Source of the DNA: Pontibacter actiniarum
GTDB taxonomy: Bacteria; Bacteroidota; Bacteroidia; Cytophagales; Hymenobacteraceae
Reading direction: 5' to 3'
Assembly: GCF_003585765.1 (NCBI RefSeq)
Contig: NZ_CP021235.1
Coordinates: forward strand, 1,054,001 to 1,118,000
Length of the DNA: 64,000 nucleotides
Shown here: positions 9,729 to 18,937 of the stretch, in pieces
Layout of the letters: the number at the start of each line of letters is the position of its first letter
Numbering within the stretch: position 1 is the stretch's first letter
The notes under the pieces: generated by a model
Told to the model about the DNA's origin: nothing
The model's database searches: none
The model's input: only the letters and a program-made list of their open reading frames with translations
Program-made: the position numbers and the translations under genes

Positions 9729-10581
9729 TGTACTTCCCAAACTTGTTGCTATAAAAGTCCTTGTATCCTTGAACAACACTTTTAACTTTACTTACCTTGT
9801 TTTTTTCGAAAAGGATAATCTTAACAAGCTCTCTGATATTGTTAGTACTTTCATTCCTATAATACTGAGGAAATCGTGACTTAAACTCTTTTAATACAGC
9901 TAAACGGTTTCGTGTTATATAATACCTTCTTAAAAAGTTGTGATGGGAAGCATTTACTTGATAACCCAAAAAGGAGTGACTTTTAGATTCACCAAGCTTA
10001 TGATAAAGGATAACTTTGTTATTCTTTATTACTTTGTAATTGCTCAATTTGAGGCGTAAGCAATACTCATGGTCGACATAGTCAATAAAGAAGTCTTCTC
10101 GGAAAGGCCCTACTTCTTTAAAAGCACACATGTTTAGTAAATTGCCAGAAGTGATAACTACATCAACTTCTTGTATATTGTTCTGGTCTAGCTCTGAAGA
10201 GTCTGTTTCAAGAATATATTTGGGTGCAATAATACCTATTCTCTCTTTTGGAATTTTAGCACATACCTCCAATAGTGTAGGTACCATGCCTTCACTGGCT
10301 TGGCTATCCTGGTCCATTGTAAGTAGCCAGTCAAATCCTTCCTCAAACGCTCTTGAAGCAGCAACATTTAAGGCTTTGGCTATACCCTGGTTATTTTCAA
10401 GATGATGATACTCTACTTTTGAAAAGCTTTTCTTTAATTTAAGCAACAACTTTTCTGATGGAACCTCAGAGTTATCAACCACATATAGCTTGTCTAAGCT
10501 GTTATAGTAGGTTGATATATTATCAAACACATCTGCTTCAGGGTTATAAAGGACAACAACGCCAGCGATATTTGATATCAT
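9721..10581 (-). CDS. GT2 family glycosyltransferase, rhamnosyltransferase-like
   Basis: Protein of 286 residues resembling the RfbF/WbbL-type rhamnosyltransferases. It begins with AGVVVLYNPE and has LYVVDNSE, NNQGIAKALNVA and the DxD-containing LLTMDQDSQ; the FIDYVDHEYCLRL motif lies further on. These motifs are those of the GT-A family that transfers L-rhamnose in several O-antigen pathways. No dTDP-rhamnose synthesis genes are in the window, so the donor is unproven. Start ATG 10581; 51 bases separate it from the flippase stop. Confidence 0.9.
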   Translation of the reverse strand: MISNIAGVVVLYNPEADVFDNISTYYNSLDKLYVVDNSEVPSEKLLLKLKKSFSKVEYHHLENNQGIAKALNVAASRAFEEGFDWLLTMDQDSQASEGMVPTLLEVCAKIPKERIGIIAPKYILETDSSELDQNNIQEVDVVITSGNLLNMCAFKEVGPFREDFFIDYVDHEYCLRLKLSNYKVIKNNKVILYHKLGESKSHSFLGYQVNASHHNFLRRYYITRNRLAVLKEFKSRFPQYYRNESTNNIRELVKIILFEKNKVSKVKSVVQGYKDFYSNKFGKYNG

Positions 10582-10632
10582 GGAATATTTATTTATGATT
10601 TGTTTCTACGTTCAGGGTACACGTTTTGTGGC

Positions 10633-11958
10633 TTATAACTTTGCTCCTTTCATAGGAGCCTTATTTAGAAAGAAAGTGTAGTGAGGGTGCTTTCTATGTA
10701 GAGCATAATACAAAAGGCCTGTGCTTATAGTTTCCGTTATCATAATGCTAGAGGCTGTACCCACGGCTTTAAAATGGTATGTTAAGGTGAAGTTTAACGC
10801 CACGTTGATGACGGCTCCAATTGATAGTACTACAGTATATAAATTGTTAAGCTTGTATGCTAGCATTGTTTGACTAGCTGGAATATTCAAAGCAGCCATA
10901 AATGGTCCAAAGCAAATAATTCTTAGAACTAAAGCCGCTTCACTTATATACTTTCCGGCTATAAATAGTACAATATGATCTGCAAAGGCAAAGACTATTA
11001 GAGACAGTGGTATGAACACCAGCATTATGGCTTTTAATAATTTGTGCAGGAAATTAGCCAACGCCTCAAATGACTCCTGAGCAAGAATACATACTCTAGG
11101 ATAAACTACCTGATATAAGATTGCGGCGAAAGTTCGCATAATCTGAAATACCTTTTCTGCAATACTATAGTATCCTATAATAAGCGGACTGGCGAAAATA
11201 CCCAGAATAACAATGTTGGTGTTATTAGAAACAGAAATAATGATAGTTGCAAAAAAGATACTCCAAGCATCTACCAGCTGTCTTCTAATTCGAGTAAGCG
11301 AAGGGAAAGAGAACTGCAGACCAAATTTTCTGAAAACGATAATTAAGCTTATTACACCTCCAACAACTAAGCTTACTCCATTTATTAGGTTTATATAAAG
11401 GTAATCCTGTGGCTCACTTATAAAAACAAAAATTCCAGACGCGTATAAAGCTCTGTTTAGGATGTTAATGTAGGTGATATACTTCATCTGCTCTATTCCT
11501 TGATAAAACCAAGTAGGCTGTAGAAGCTGCCCTAAAACAATAGTAAAGCTGAACAGTGTTAGCAACCAATATTCTTTAAAGCTTGGGAATAGTAGAAAAG
11601 AACTGGAAAGAATTAAAAAGGATAGGAGCAATAGAACAAATTTAGTAGCGATCACCTCAGAAAAGATGTTGGAGACTCTGGTTATGTTCTTTCTGTTGAC
11701 TGAGATGTCCTTGGTCGCAGATAAATTGAATCCATAGTCTGTTAGCACAACAAAGTAAAGCATAATGGTCTGCAAAAGAGTGATAATGCCAAACCGTTCT
11801 ACTCCTATAACTCGCACTATGTATGGGAATGTAATGATAGACAATAAAAAATTGGCTCCTTGAATCAATCCAAGAGAAAAGAAGTTTTCAAGCAAAGGCC
11901 TGTATTCACTTGTAGCAAAAGTGCTGATCTTATTAAGTATGTTTCTAAGAAAGCTCAA
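10633..11958 (-). CDS. Oligosaccharide flippase (Wzx-like, MOP/PST superfamily)
   Basis: Polytopic inner-membrane protein of 441 residues with about twelve to fourteen hydrophobic segments. It is expected to flip the undecaprenyl-linked repeat unit to the periplasm. The first membrane segment contains SLGLIQGANFLLSIITFPYI and RVIGVERFG, a signature of the polysaccharide biosynthesis (PF01943) group. It is the first gene of the minus-strand run. A TAG lies directly upstream of the first codon in frame, so translation probably begins at TTG 11958, preceded by a weak AGGAAT. No ATG is near. Confidence 0.9.
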   Translation of the reverse strand: MSFLRNILNKISTFATSEYRPLLENFFSLGLIQGANFLLSIITFPYIVRVIGVERFGIITLLQTIMLYFVVLTDYGFNLSATKDISVNRKNITRVSNIFSEVIATKFVLLLLSFLILSSSFLLFPSFKEYWLLTLFSFTIVLGQLLQPTWFYQGIEQMKYITYINILNRALYASGIFVFISEPQDYLYINLINGVSLVVGGVISLIIVFRKFGLQFSFPSLTRIRRQLVDAWSIFFATIIISVSNNTNIVILGIFASPLIIGYYSIAEKVFQIMRTFAAILYQVVYPRVCILAQESFEALANFLHKLLKAIMLVFIPLSLIVFAFADHIVLFIAGKYISEAALVLRIICFGPFMAALNIPASQTMLAYKLNNLYTVVLSIGAVINVALNFTLTYHFKAVGTASSIMITETISTGLLYYALHRKHPHYTFFLNKAPMKGAKL

Positions 11959-12550
11959 CTAATATTCCTGTTAATCTTTTATGACTTCAGTTCTCACACG
12001 GGCAGTACTTGATTCGTTGCGTACACAAGTCTTCTTCACTGCAGTTGGGTACAATCAACAAAGCTAATTGATTAATGTCAATTGTGTCTATCCAAACTGT
12101 TACAACATTGCTTTATTTTCTCGCGACCTCAAACATTCTCCTAAGAATAACAGAACTATATAAATCTTTTTGCAGCAAGCTAGCTTCAACTTTTTTGTGT
12201 TACTGAAACGAAATTATTGTCGTCGATATGGGTATTTTAGAAGTGCTTTAGGCAGGAACTTATGTAGTCTCAAAGCGGGGACGCAGTTACTCGATTCTTA
12301 AACTTGTCATCTGCGGCAAAGGTAATATTTTACTCCTCATTTTGATAAATTTAAAAATAGATTCTAACTACATTTGTCCTTAATCTTCAAAACATGGAGG
12401 AACAAGTTACTGCTGCTTTATTCATCTGTAGAGTGGGTTTGACGGTCATCACTTTGAGATTCCTTGACTAGCACAGCTGCTCACCTTCTTCAGTCGCCTC
12501 TACTTTTATGGATTTAACTATAGGTATTTATATTATATATTAATGTTGTA
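11959..12550. other. 592-base AT-rich divergent intergenic region of the polysaccharide locus
   Basis: No convincing open frame. It separates the minus-strand eight-gene run from the plus-strand Wzz-like gene, so promoters for both should lie here. Exact TAnnTTTG -7 matches occur at 12369-12376 (plus strand) and 12059-12066 (minus strand, TAGCTTTG), but neither has a well-spaced -33 TTTG. One such match per region this AT-rich is near chance. No JUMPstart or ops element was recognised, and no UpxY-type antiterminator gene is present. Confidence 0.5.
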
Positions 12551-13450
12551 ATGCAGAACAAACTAAAAGAAGAATGGTCTTATTCGCATGATGAGGTAGA
12601 CCTTAGGTTGGTACTTGATAGAATCAGTAGAGGCTTCAAAGCGTTTTCAAAGAATGTAAAGTTTGTGCTAAGGGTGATGATTAGGAGGGCTTTGCTGCTT
12701 GTTCTGTTTGTATTGGTTGGTATTGGGATTGGCTACTCTATTTACAAAACAGCTAAACCTTACTACACTTCTTCCATGACGTTGGTTTTAGCTGAGATCC
12801 GAAACCAGTTTGTCGAGAACCAATTTAAAAGGCTTTCTGTAATGGTTGAGGAGGATAATAATGAAGCAGTGGCCAGGGAACTTGATATTACGGTTGATGC
12901 TGCCATGCAAATTAAAGAGCTAGAATTCTTTAACTTAGACCAGGAGAGAATTGCAGAAGATAGTGTCTTGATTGGCTCACCGTTTGAGGTTCAGGTGTCC
13001 ATGTACAGTAACGAGCTTTTTAAGGTTGTAGGGCCAGCGCTTGTAACCTACCTTGAGAATAATCCATACTTTGCTAGCAAGAAAAATGTTAGACAACGGG
13101 AAATTGAAGGAAAGATTGCCAAATTGAAAGAGTCTATTGCTTCTATAGATAGTATAAAGACCACTGTAGTTTCGCCTACTGGGCCTGTAAACGGGTTTGT
13201 GTATGGTCAGCCAATCGATCCTACAAATCTTTATAGAGAGGGGTTAGAAATGTATGAGCAACAGGCTGAACTAGAAGCTGAGCTAGATCTACTTAATAAC
13301 ATACAAATTGTAAACAGCTTTACTCCCCGCCTAAGACCAACAGGCCCTAATTTGATAAAATACTTAGCTGTTGGTGGGGGCATTGCTTTTGTTATTGGAG
13401 TCATTGTCGCTGTTAACTTAGAACGCAGGCGAAGGAACAAGCTCATTTAA
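12551..13450 (+). CDS. Wzz/GumC-like chain-length determinant protein without a kinase domain
   Basis: Inner-membrane protein of 299 residues. A cytoplasmic N-terminus of about 45 residues leads to a membrane segment at about 49-66 (ALLLVLFVLVGIGIGYS). The periplasmic region follows, with coiled-coil-forming stretches near 195-262, and a second membrane segment lies near 275-292 before a basic RRRRNK tail. This is the topology of polysaccharide co-polymerases that set chain length. It is half the size of GumC/Wzc proteins and has no Walker-type tyrosine kinase domain. It is divergent from the flippase operon and ends at a perfect palindromic terminator. Start ATG 12551. Confidence 0.82.
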   Translation: MQNKLKEEWSYSHDEVDLRLVLDRISRGFKAFSKNVKFVLRVMIRRALLLVLFVLVGIGIGYSIYKTAKPYYTSSMTLVLAEIRNQFVENQFKRLSVMVEEDNNEAVARELDITVDAAMQIKELEFFNLDQERIAEDSVLIGSPFEVQVSMYSNELFKVVGPALVTYLENNPYFASKKNVRQREIEGKIAKLKESIASIDSIKTTVVSPTGPVNGFVYGQPIDPTNLYREGLEMYEQQAELEAELDLLNNIQIVNSFTPRLRPTGPNLIKYLAVGGGIAFVIGVIVAVNLERRRRNKLI

Positions 13451-13470
13451 TCGAGCTAAATTTATCTTCT

Positions 13471-13519
13471 CTAAAGAACAAGGCCGCTGCTATAGTATAG
13501 CAGCGGCCTTGTTCTTTAG
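13471..13519. terminator. Bidirectional terminator, 24-base perfect inverted repeat
   Basis: The arms at 13471-13494 and 13496-13519 are perfect inverted repeats (CTAAAGAACAAGGCCGCTGC...). The core is GC-rich and the arms end in A- or T-rich runs. It lies between convergent genes, the Wzz-like gene and the GNAT-nitrilase gene, and marks the right border of the polysaccharide locus. Confidence 0.9.
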
Positions 13520-13534
13520 AAATAGACTGTTAAC

Positions 13535-15085
13535 TTACTCATCCTTCCTCGTCACCCAGCTCAGGTTGTAGAGGTCTTTTCGGCGATCCTTCAGGTTGCG
13601 TACACTACCTGCGGTGTTCAGGTCCTTGAGCAGGTCCAGGTCCAGGTCGGCTATCAGTGTCATCTCCGTGTTTGGGGTGGCTTCGGCAATCACCGCGTCG
13701 TGCGGGAAGGCGAAGTCAGAAGGGGAGAAGACGGCTGACTGCGAGTACTGAATGTCCATATTCTCTACCCGCGGCAGGTTGCCTACGCTACCGGTTATGG
13801 CGACGTAGCACTCATTCTCGATGGCGCGGGCCTGGGAGCAGAGTCGCACACGCAGGTACGCGTTCTTTGTGTCCGTCCAGAAAGGAACGAAGAGTATCTT
13901 CATGTCCATGTCGGATAACATACGTGCCAGTTCCGGGAACTCTACGTCATAGCAGATCAGGATGCCTATTTTGCCGATGTCGGTATCAAATATTTTAAGC
14001 TTGTGGCCTCCGCGCATACCCCAGTAATGCGACTCATCCGGCGTTACATGCAGTTTGTACTGCGCATCGTAGGTGCCGTCGCGGCGGCAGAGGTAGCTTA
14101 CGTTGTACAGTTTGTTGTCGTAATACTCCGGCATGCTGCCCGCAATAATGTTAATGTTGTAGGACAGGGCCAGCTGCACCATGCGTTCGCGAATCTCCTC
14201 GGTGTATTCGGCCATACTTCGGATGGCTTCAGAAGGAGACTCCTCGTTGGTGAGCGCCATCAGCGGTGCGTTGAAGAACTCCGGGAACATCACGATGTCG
14301 GATTTGTAAGAGCTGACGGTGTCTACGAAGAACTCCACCTGCTGCATAAAGTCGTCCAGGTCCTTTACGGCGCGCATCTGCCACTGCACAATGCCAATGC
14401 GAACCACTGTTTTCTTGCCGCCAATCAGCTTTTCCTTCTCTTCAAAGTATACGTTGATCCACTCCAGCAGCGTCGCGTAGGCCTTCGAATCCTTATCGTC
14501 AGGCAGGTAGCCTTTCAGAATGCGGCGCACGTGGAAGCCGTTGCTTAGCTGAAATGAAAGCACCGGGTCAGAAAGCTCCTTGTTGCGCACCATTTCGATG
14601 TATTTGGCTGGCGTGAGCTTGTTAGCGTAGTCTTTGTAGCCAGGTATGCGGCCGCCGGCAATAATGCCGCGCAGGTTCAGCTTCTCGCAGATTTCCTTGC
14701 GGGCATCGTAGAGGCGGCGACCCAGGCGCAGGTTTCGGTATTCCGGGTGCACAAATACGTCGATGCCGTACAAGGTATCGCCTTCAGGGTCGTGGGTTTT
14801 AAAGGAGCCCTTGTCTATAATCTGGTCATAAGTATGCTTGTCGCCATACTCATCGTAGTCAATCACAAGGCTCAGCGCAGCGGCAACCACTTTGCCATTG
14901 TCCTCAATACAAATCTGCCCTTCCGGGAATTTCTTGAGGAGGTTAGAGAACTCTTTGCGGGTCCAGGCCCCGTCAATGCTGGAGTAAACGATCTCCATAA
15001 TCTCCTTCACCTCCCTGTAATCCTTCAGCTCCAGCTGGCGGAGCAGCAATCTATGTTCAAAGCTAGTTTCTTCTTCTTCACTCAT
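13535..15085 (-). CDS. GNAT acetyltransferase - carbon-nitrogen hydrolase fusion protein
   Basis: A two-domain protein of 516 residues. Residues 1 to about 215 form a GNAT acyltransferase domain, with VFVHPEYRNLRLGRRLYD as the acetyl-CoA-binding motif. Residues from about 225 to 505 form a nitrilase-superfamily amidohydrolase. Its Glu-Lys-Cys triad is visible in FPEFF (near 268), YKLHVTPDE (near 344) and LICYDVEFPE (near 378). The fusion is known in many bacteria, but its substrate is not established; it is presumably cytoplasmic. The start is ATG 15085. A TATCTTTG -7 box (minus strand, 15174-15181) lies about 90 bases upstream. It converges on the polysaccharide locus and appears to be monocistronic. 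Confidence 0.93.
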   Translation of the reverse strand: MSEEEETSFEHRLLLRQLELKDYREVKEIMEIVYSSIDGAWTRKEFSNLLKKFPEGQICIEDNGKVVAAALSLVIDYDEYGDKHTYDQIIDKGSFKTHDPEGDTLYGIDVFVHPEYRNLRLGRRLYDARKEICEKLNLRGIIAGGRIPGYKDYANKLTPAKYIEMVRNKELSDPVLSFQLSNGFHVRRILKGYLPDDKDSKAYATLLEWINVYFEEKEKLIGGKKTVVRIGIVQWQMRAVKDLDDFMQQVEFFVDTVSSYKSDIVMFPEFFNAPLMALTNEESPSEAIRSMAEYTEEIRERMVQLALSYNINIIAGSMPEYYDNKLYNVSYLCRRDGTYDAQYKLHVTPDESHYWGMRGGHKLKIFDTDIGKIGILICYDVEFPELARMLSDMDMKILFVPFWTDTKNAYLRVRLCSQARAIENECYVAITGSVGNLPRVENMDIQYSQSAVFSPSDFAFPHDAVIAEATPNTEMTLIADLDLDLLKDLNTAGSVRNLKDRRKDLYNLSWVTRKDE

Positions 15086-15173
15086 TAGTTATGGGTAGTT
15101 TTTTAAACGCTATATGTTGTATACGAGAGGATAGTATAGGAATGGTATAATATACCCGCACCTCCAGATAGTA

Positions 15174-15201
15174 CAAAGATACAGCTGATAAAAGAAACAA
15201 A
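15174..15201 (-). promoter_or_regulatory. Candidate promoter of the GNAT-nitrilase gene
   Basis: On the minus strand the -7 element TATCTTTG (15181 to 15174) is preceded by TTTG (15201 to 15198) with a 16-base spacer. This fits the Bacteroidota housekeeping consensus apart from a slightly short spacer. Predicted transcription begins near 15167, about 80 bases before the ATG. Confidence 0.45.
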
Positions 15202-15229
15202 AAAGCGCAGGCAAAACGGCTGCGCTTTT
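15201..15229 (-). terminator. Terminator of the scoAB operon
   Basis: A 10-base stem (AAAAGCGCAG with CTGCGCTTTT) lies just downstream of scoB on the minus strand and is followed by TTTTTTGTTTC. Confidence 0.8.
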
Positions 15230-15252
15230 CCGGTCAGCGTCAGGGGGGTAGG

Positions 15253-15909
15253 TTAGGCTTCTATCTCCGGTACCTCGCCCTCCACAAGCAACTTGCCCGC
15301 GGTCGCCGCCTTTATATCTTCAACAGACACTCCCGGGGCGCGCTCCAGCAGCTTAAAGCCGCCTTCTACCACCTCCAGCACTGCCAGGTCTGTCACGATC
15401 TTCTTTACGCAGTGAATCCCCGTAATCGGTAGTGTGCACTCCGGAAGGAGTTTTGACGAACCGTCGCGGGCCGTGTGCTGCATGGCCACGATGATATTCT
15501 TAGCCGAGGCAACCAGGTCCATGGCGCCGCCCATGCCTTTTACCATTTTGCCCGGTATCTTCCAGTTTGCGATATCACCGTTCTCAGATACTTCCATGGC
15601 GCCAAGAATCGTCAGGTCCACGTGCTCTCCGCGGATCATGCCAAAGCTCTCGGCAGAGTTGAAGATAGAGGAGCCGGGAAGCGTGGTGATCGTCTGTTTG
15701 CCGGCGTTGATCATGTCGGCGTCCACCTGCTCCTCGGTTGGGAAGGGGCCCATGCCCAGCAGGCCATTCTCCGACTGCAGCACCACCTCAATGCCGTCCG
15801 GAATGTAGTTGGCCACCAGCGTCGGAATGCCGATGCCCAGGTTCACATACATGCCGTTTTTTACTTCTTTTGCGATGCGTTTCGCTATGCCGTGTTTATC
15901 TAAAGCCAT
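15253..15909 (-). CDS. scoB: 3-oxoacid CoA-transferase subunit B
   Basis: Beta subunit (218 residues) of succinyl-CoA:3-oxoacid CoA-transferase, which activates acetoacetate with CoA from succinyl-CoA in ketone-body and short-chain acid use. The catalytic glutamate is Glu47 in [10 protein letters not shown], which forms the enzyme-CoA thioester. [12 protein letters not shown] sits near the N-terminus, and [12 protein letters not shown] and [14 protein letters not shown] follow. It lies 16 bases downstream of scoA and ends at a terminator, so the two form an operon. Start ATG 15909. An acetate or butyrate CoA-transferase is a conceivable alternative specificity. Confidence 0.95.
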   Translation of the reverse strand: MALDKHGIAKRIAKEVKNGMYVNLGIGIPTLVANYIPDGIEVVLQSENGLLGMGPFPTEEQVDADMINAGKQTITTLPGSSIFNSAESFGMIRGEHVDLTILGAMEVSENGDIANWKIPGKMVKGMGGAMDLVASAKNIIVAMQHTARDGSSKLLPECTLPITGIHCVKKIVTDLAVLEVVEGGFKLLERAPGVSVEDIKAATAGKLLVEGEVPEIEA

Positions 15910-15925
15910 CGTTTCGTTGTTTGGG

Positions 15926-16624
15926 TTAAGCAGTTCTTACCGTTCGTTGCTCAATGCGTTTCTCGTACTTCTCGCCCTGGAAGATGCGCTGCACATAGAT
16001 GCCCGGGGTATGAATCATGTTCGGGTCCAGCTCTCCGGCAGGCACCAGTTCTTCTACCTCGGCCACGGTAATTTTGCCTGCGGCAGCCATCATCGGGTTA
16101 AAGTTACGGGCAGTGCCTTTGTAGATGAGGTTACCCGCCGTGTCGCCCTTCCAGGCCTTCACGAAGGAGAAGTCTGCTTTCAGCCAGCTTTCCATCAGGT
16201 ACATTTTGCCGTTGAACTCGCGACTTTCCTTGCCTTCGCCTACCTCAGTTCCGTAGCCGGCAGGGGTAAAGAAGGCCGGTATACCTGCGCCGCCGGCACG
16301 GATGCGCTCTGCCAGCGTCCCTTGCGGGATCAGCTCTACTTCCAGTTCCCCGCTGAGCAGCTGGCGCTCAAACTCAGCGTTCTCGCCCACATAGCTCGAG
16401 ATCATCTTCTTTACCTGGTGCTGCTGTAGCAATAAGCCAATGCCAAAGTCATCCACACCTGCGTTATTCGAGATGCAGGTAAGGTCCTTCACGCCCAGGC
16501 GAAGCAGTTCCTGGATGGCGTTCTCAGGGATGCCGCACAGTCCGAAGCCGCCCAGCATCAGGGTCATGCCACTCTGTACGCCCTGTAGCGCTTCCTGTGC
16601 ATTTTTAACAGTTTTATTTATCAT
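15926..16624 (-). CDS. scoA: 3-oxoacid CoA-transferase subunit A
   Basis: Alpha subunit of the two-subunit CoA-transferase, 232 residues. The family motif [10 protein letters not shown] is at about residues 24-33. [13 protein letters not shown] and the [15 protein letters not shown] loop follow, the latter typical of the SCOT alpha subunit. It is the first gene of the scoA-scoB pair, with ATG 16624. The 241-base region upstream separates it from the DUF389 gene and contains no exact -7 match that I could find. Confidence 0.95.
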   Translation of the reverse strand: MINKTVKNAQEALQGVQSGMTLMLGGFGLCGIPENAIQELLRLGVKDLTCISNNAGVDDFGIGLLLQQHQVKKMISSYVGENAEFERQLLSGELEVELIPQGTLAERIRAGGAGIPAFFTPAGYGTEVGEGKESREFNGKMYLMESWLKADFSFVKAWKGDTAGNLIYKGTARNFNPMMAAAGKITVAEVEELVPAGELDPNMIHTPGIYVQRIFQGEKYEKRIEQRTVRTA

Positions 16625-16865
16625 AGTACGGTGTTGTGGTAGTGATATAGTGCCGGTGGCGGAGCAGACTCCCGGCCACGGGCCATTTTTATGCTTGTAG
16701 GTAAGTTAGATAGAAAAATAGCCATATAAAAGTACGGCTTTCCCTTTTTCGGTTGAAACGGCGGAAAGGTTAGGCCAGTTTCAGCGGTAGCCTACACCAA
16801 GACCAACAGGCGCTGCCGCGGCTCCAGCGTACAACGGCAGCAGCGCCCACAGGGAGGCCTGTGCG

Positions 16866-18743
16866 TTAGCGGCGCAGACTGATAATGACCTCGAGTTCTA
16901 CTTCCTGGTGTAGCTTTGCCTGCACTACTTCTTTGATATAGTCGAGGTCCTGCGCAGATACTGGTTCCTCTGCCAAAAGCCTCACACTGAGTACTACAGG
17001 TTTGGTGCCCTGCAGTACTGCTACGTCCTTGATGGTAATGTCTCCCACATGGTAGCCCTCCAGGGAGTTTACGATGCTCCTGTCGCGCAGCATTGAGGAA
17101 AAGCCAAACCACAGCGGCACGCTCACCAGCAACACCAGCAGCAGCGAAACAAGCAAGCCTTTGCGGGCAAGGTGAAAGGGGCTGAAGCCGAGGACCATAA
17201 AGGTGACAATGCCCGCCAGCACAATGCCTGTAAGGTTGGTGATGAAGAGTAGCAGCGCTCCTGTAAAGACAGACCAGTCGCCCCAGCCTATACCTATGCC
17301 CGAAACCGCCAGCGGCGGGACCAGGGCAACAGCAATCGCCACGCCGGCAAGCGTTTTGGCAACGTCTTCCCGGGCGTGGGCATAAGCACCCGCAACCCCG
17401 GAGACCAGGGCAATGCCCAGATCAAGCAGGTTAGGCTTAATTCTGCCCACAATTTCCGGGTTCATCGCGTGCAGCGGCGACATAAGGGTCAGCAGGACGG
17501 CGGCCAGGTAGCTAAGCAGCAGCCCCAGGCCGATCGTTTTTACGCTGTTGAGCACCAGTTTCTTATCCTGCCGTAGCACACCCATCGACAGGGAGATGAT
17601 AGGGGCCATAAGCGGGGCCAGGATCATGGCTCCAATAATTACCGGTGAGGAGTTAGAGAACAAGCCAAGGGACGCCAGCAGCGTCGAGAGCACCATGAGG
17701 GTGAGAAACGACTTGGACACCTGTGCATTCTGCCGAAGGACGTTGAACAGGTCCCGGAATTCTTCGGTGGAGGCGTGGCTGATGAAAGAAAGTGGCTTGG
17801 CAACTATCTCTTTCAAGTATGCCTCGCCTTTCGGCAGCCTGTCGACCCGGTACATTTCTGTAGGCTCGCCCGCCTGGTTTTCTTCCTCCAACGGCCTTGT
17901 CGGTATGAGCTTGAAAGCATTCGGGCACACCTCCAGCTCAATGCTTCGGGCGCTCATCAGCACGTTATCGTGGGAGTAGTCCAGGGGTGCGGGACTATCT
18001 ATCGTGATGGCTTTGGCTTTAATGTGGCCAACGAAGGAGGGAAGGCGGTTTGCGTTTTTCCTGGCGAATAAAGAGGAAACGTAGAAGCGGAGCAGCTCCA
18101 GCACACTGCGCGGAGCCAGCACCAGGACATGCAGCCTTCCGTCGTTGGTGTAGGAGAGCTTTGACAGTGTCCGGGCGAGAATGGAGTTCTTTGCGTGCAG
18201 AACGGCCACCACGCCCACCGCCGCCGTCTGCAAAGGGGGCTTCTCATCCGAGGTGAGGGTGAAGTGCCTGGGCATGATACTGCTGCTCTGCCTAAACGTG
18301 CTCACAACCTTCTCCATCAGTGAGGCAACACCGCTTTTGGAGAGGCTTCCCGTCATTAAGCTCAGGCTGCTGCCTATAACCACTTTGTTAAACACGGGGC
18401 GGCCGTTGCAGAGAAGGAGGTCGGAGCCGACAGCTTTCGTGGCTCCTTCAACTGCGGCAACGGCTTGTGCCAAATCGCTCTCCAGGCCCAGTCCTTGGGT
18501 CGCCTCGGCCATGTGGGGGTGGGGGAGAAAGCTAAAGGTACACCCTTGGCCCATCAGCACGGAGACCAGCTTTACCAGGGCGTCATCACTCAGGTAGGTA
18601 ACAACTGTGCTCTCCGGAAACTGGTAGGAGTGGTTAGGGAAAAAAGGCTCTAGCTTTACAGTGGAGGCGTTAAACAAAGGTACCAGCTGTGTCTGTACCG
18701 TTTGCTCATCCTGCAAATCATAGACTAATATTAGCTCCTTCAT
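16866..18743 (-). CDS. DUF389 membrane protein with degenerate diacylglycerol-kinase-like N-terminus
   Basis: A protein of 625 residues with two parts. Residues from about 345 to 560 form the DUF389 (TIGR00341-type) domain, with several membrane segments and the GAMILAPLMAPI motif. Residues 1 to about 285 read like the lipid kinase (YegS/LCB5) fold. A position resembling the GGDGT loop reads YLSDDA (50-55), the place of the PxGTxND loop reads LPHPHMAE (73-80), and DGRLHVLVLAP (201-211) matches the C-terminal beta sandwich. Catalytic residues are therefore missing, so a sensor or lipid-binding role is more likely than kinase activity (inference). The C-terminal 70 residues form a further soluble domain. 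The function of DUF389 is unknown. Start ATG 18743. Confidence 0.85.
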   Translation of the reverse strand: MKELILVYDLQDEQTVQTQLVPLFNASTVKLEPFFPNHSYQFPESTVVTYLSDDALVKLVSVLMGQGCTFSFLPHPHMAEATQGLGLESDLAQAVAAVEGATKAVGSDLLLCNGRPVFNKVVIGSSLSLMTGSLSKSGVASLMEKVVSTFRQSSSIMPRHFTLTSDEKPPLQTAAVGVVAVLHAKNSILARTLSKLSYTNDGRLHVLVLAPRSVLELLRFYVSSLFARKNANRLPSFVGHIKAKAITIDSPAPLDYSHDNVLMSARSIELEVCPNAFKLIPTRPLEEENQAGEPTEMYRVDRLPKGEAYLKEIVAKPLSFISHASTEEFRDLFNVLRQNAQVSKSFLTLMVLSTLLASLGLFSNSSPVIIGAMILAPLMAPIISLSMGVLRQDKKLVLNSVKTIGLGLLLSYLAAVLLTLMSPLHAMNPEIVGRIKPNLLDLGIALVSGVAGAYAHAREDVAKTLAGVAIAVALVPPLAVSGIGIGWGDWSVFTGALLLFITNLTGIVLAGIVTFMVLGFSPFHLARKGLLVSLLLVLLVSVPLWFGFSSMLRDRSIVNSLEGYHVGDITIKDVAVLQGTKPVVLSVRLLAEEPVSAQDLDYIKEVVQAKLHQEVELEVIISLRR

Positions 18744-18898
18744 GTTTGGGTAAGCAGTTTTCAGGGTCAGGCTATCTACAGTGCTTGAGGCTAAATATTC
18801 CTGTGAAAGTATGGGCTCCCCTTGTAGGGAGTAAGGAAGCTATACGGCTATATGGGTAAAGGGGCTGCTGAAAGAGGGTTGCCCTGCGGTATAAAAGC

Positions 18899-18936
18899 AA
18901 AAGCTCAGCTACCTGCGGGAGAGTAGCTGAGCTTTT
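18899..18936 (-). terminator. Terminator downstream of ribF
   Basis: A perfect 13-base stem (AAAAGCTCAGCTA) with a 12-base loop lies 2 bases beyond the ribF stop, with T-rich sequence on both strands. Confidence 0.85.
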
Positions 18937-18937
18937 T

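Noticed and set aside
11959..12550. JUMPstart/ops-type or invertible promoter element upstream of the polysaccharide genes
   Set aside because: Neither the JUMPstart core nor inverted repeats flanking a promoter could be found.
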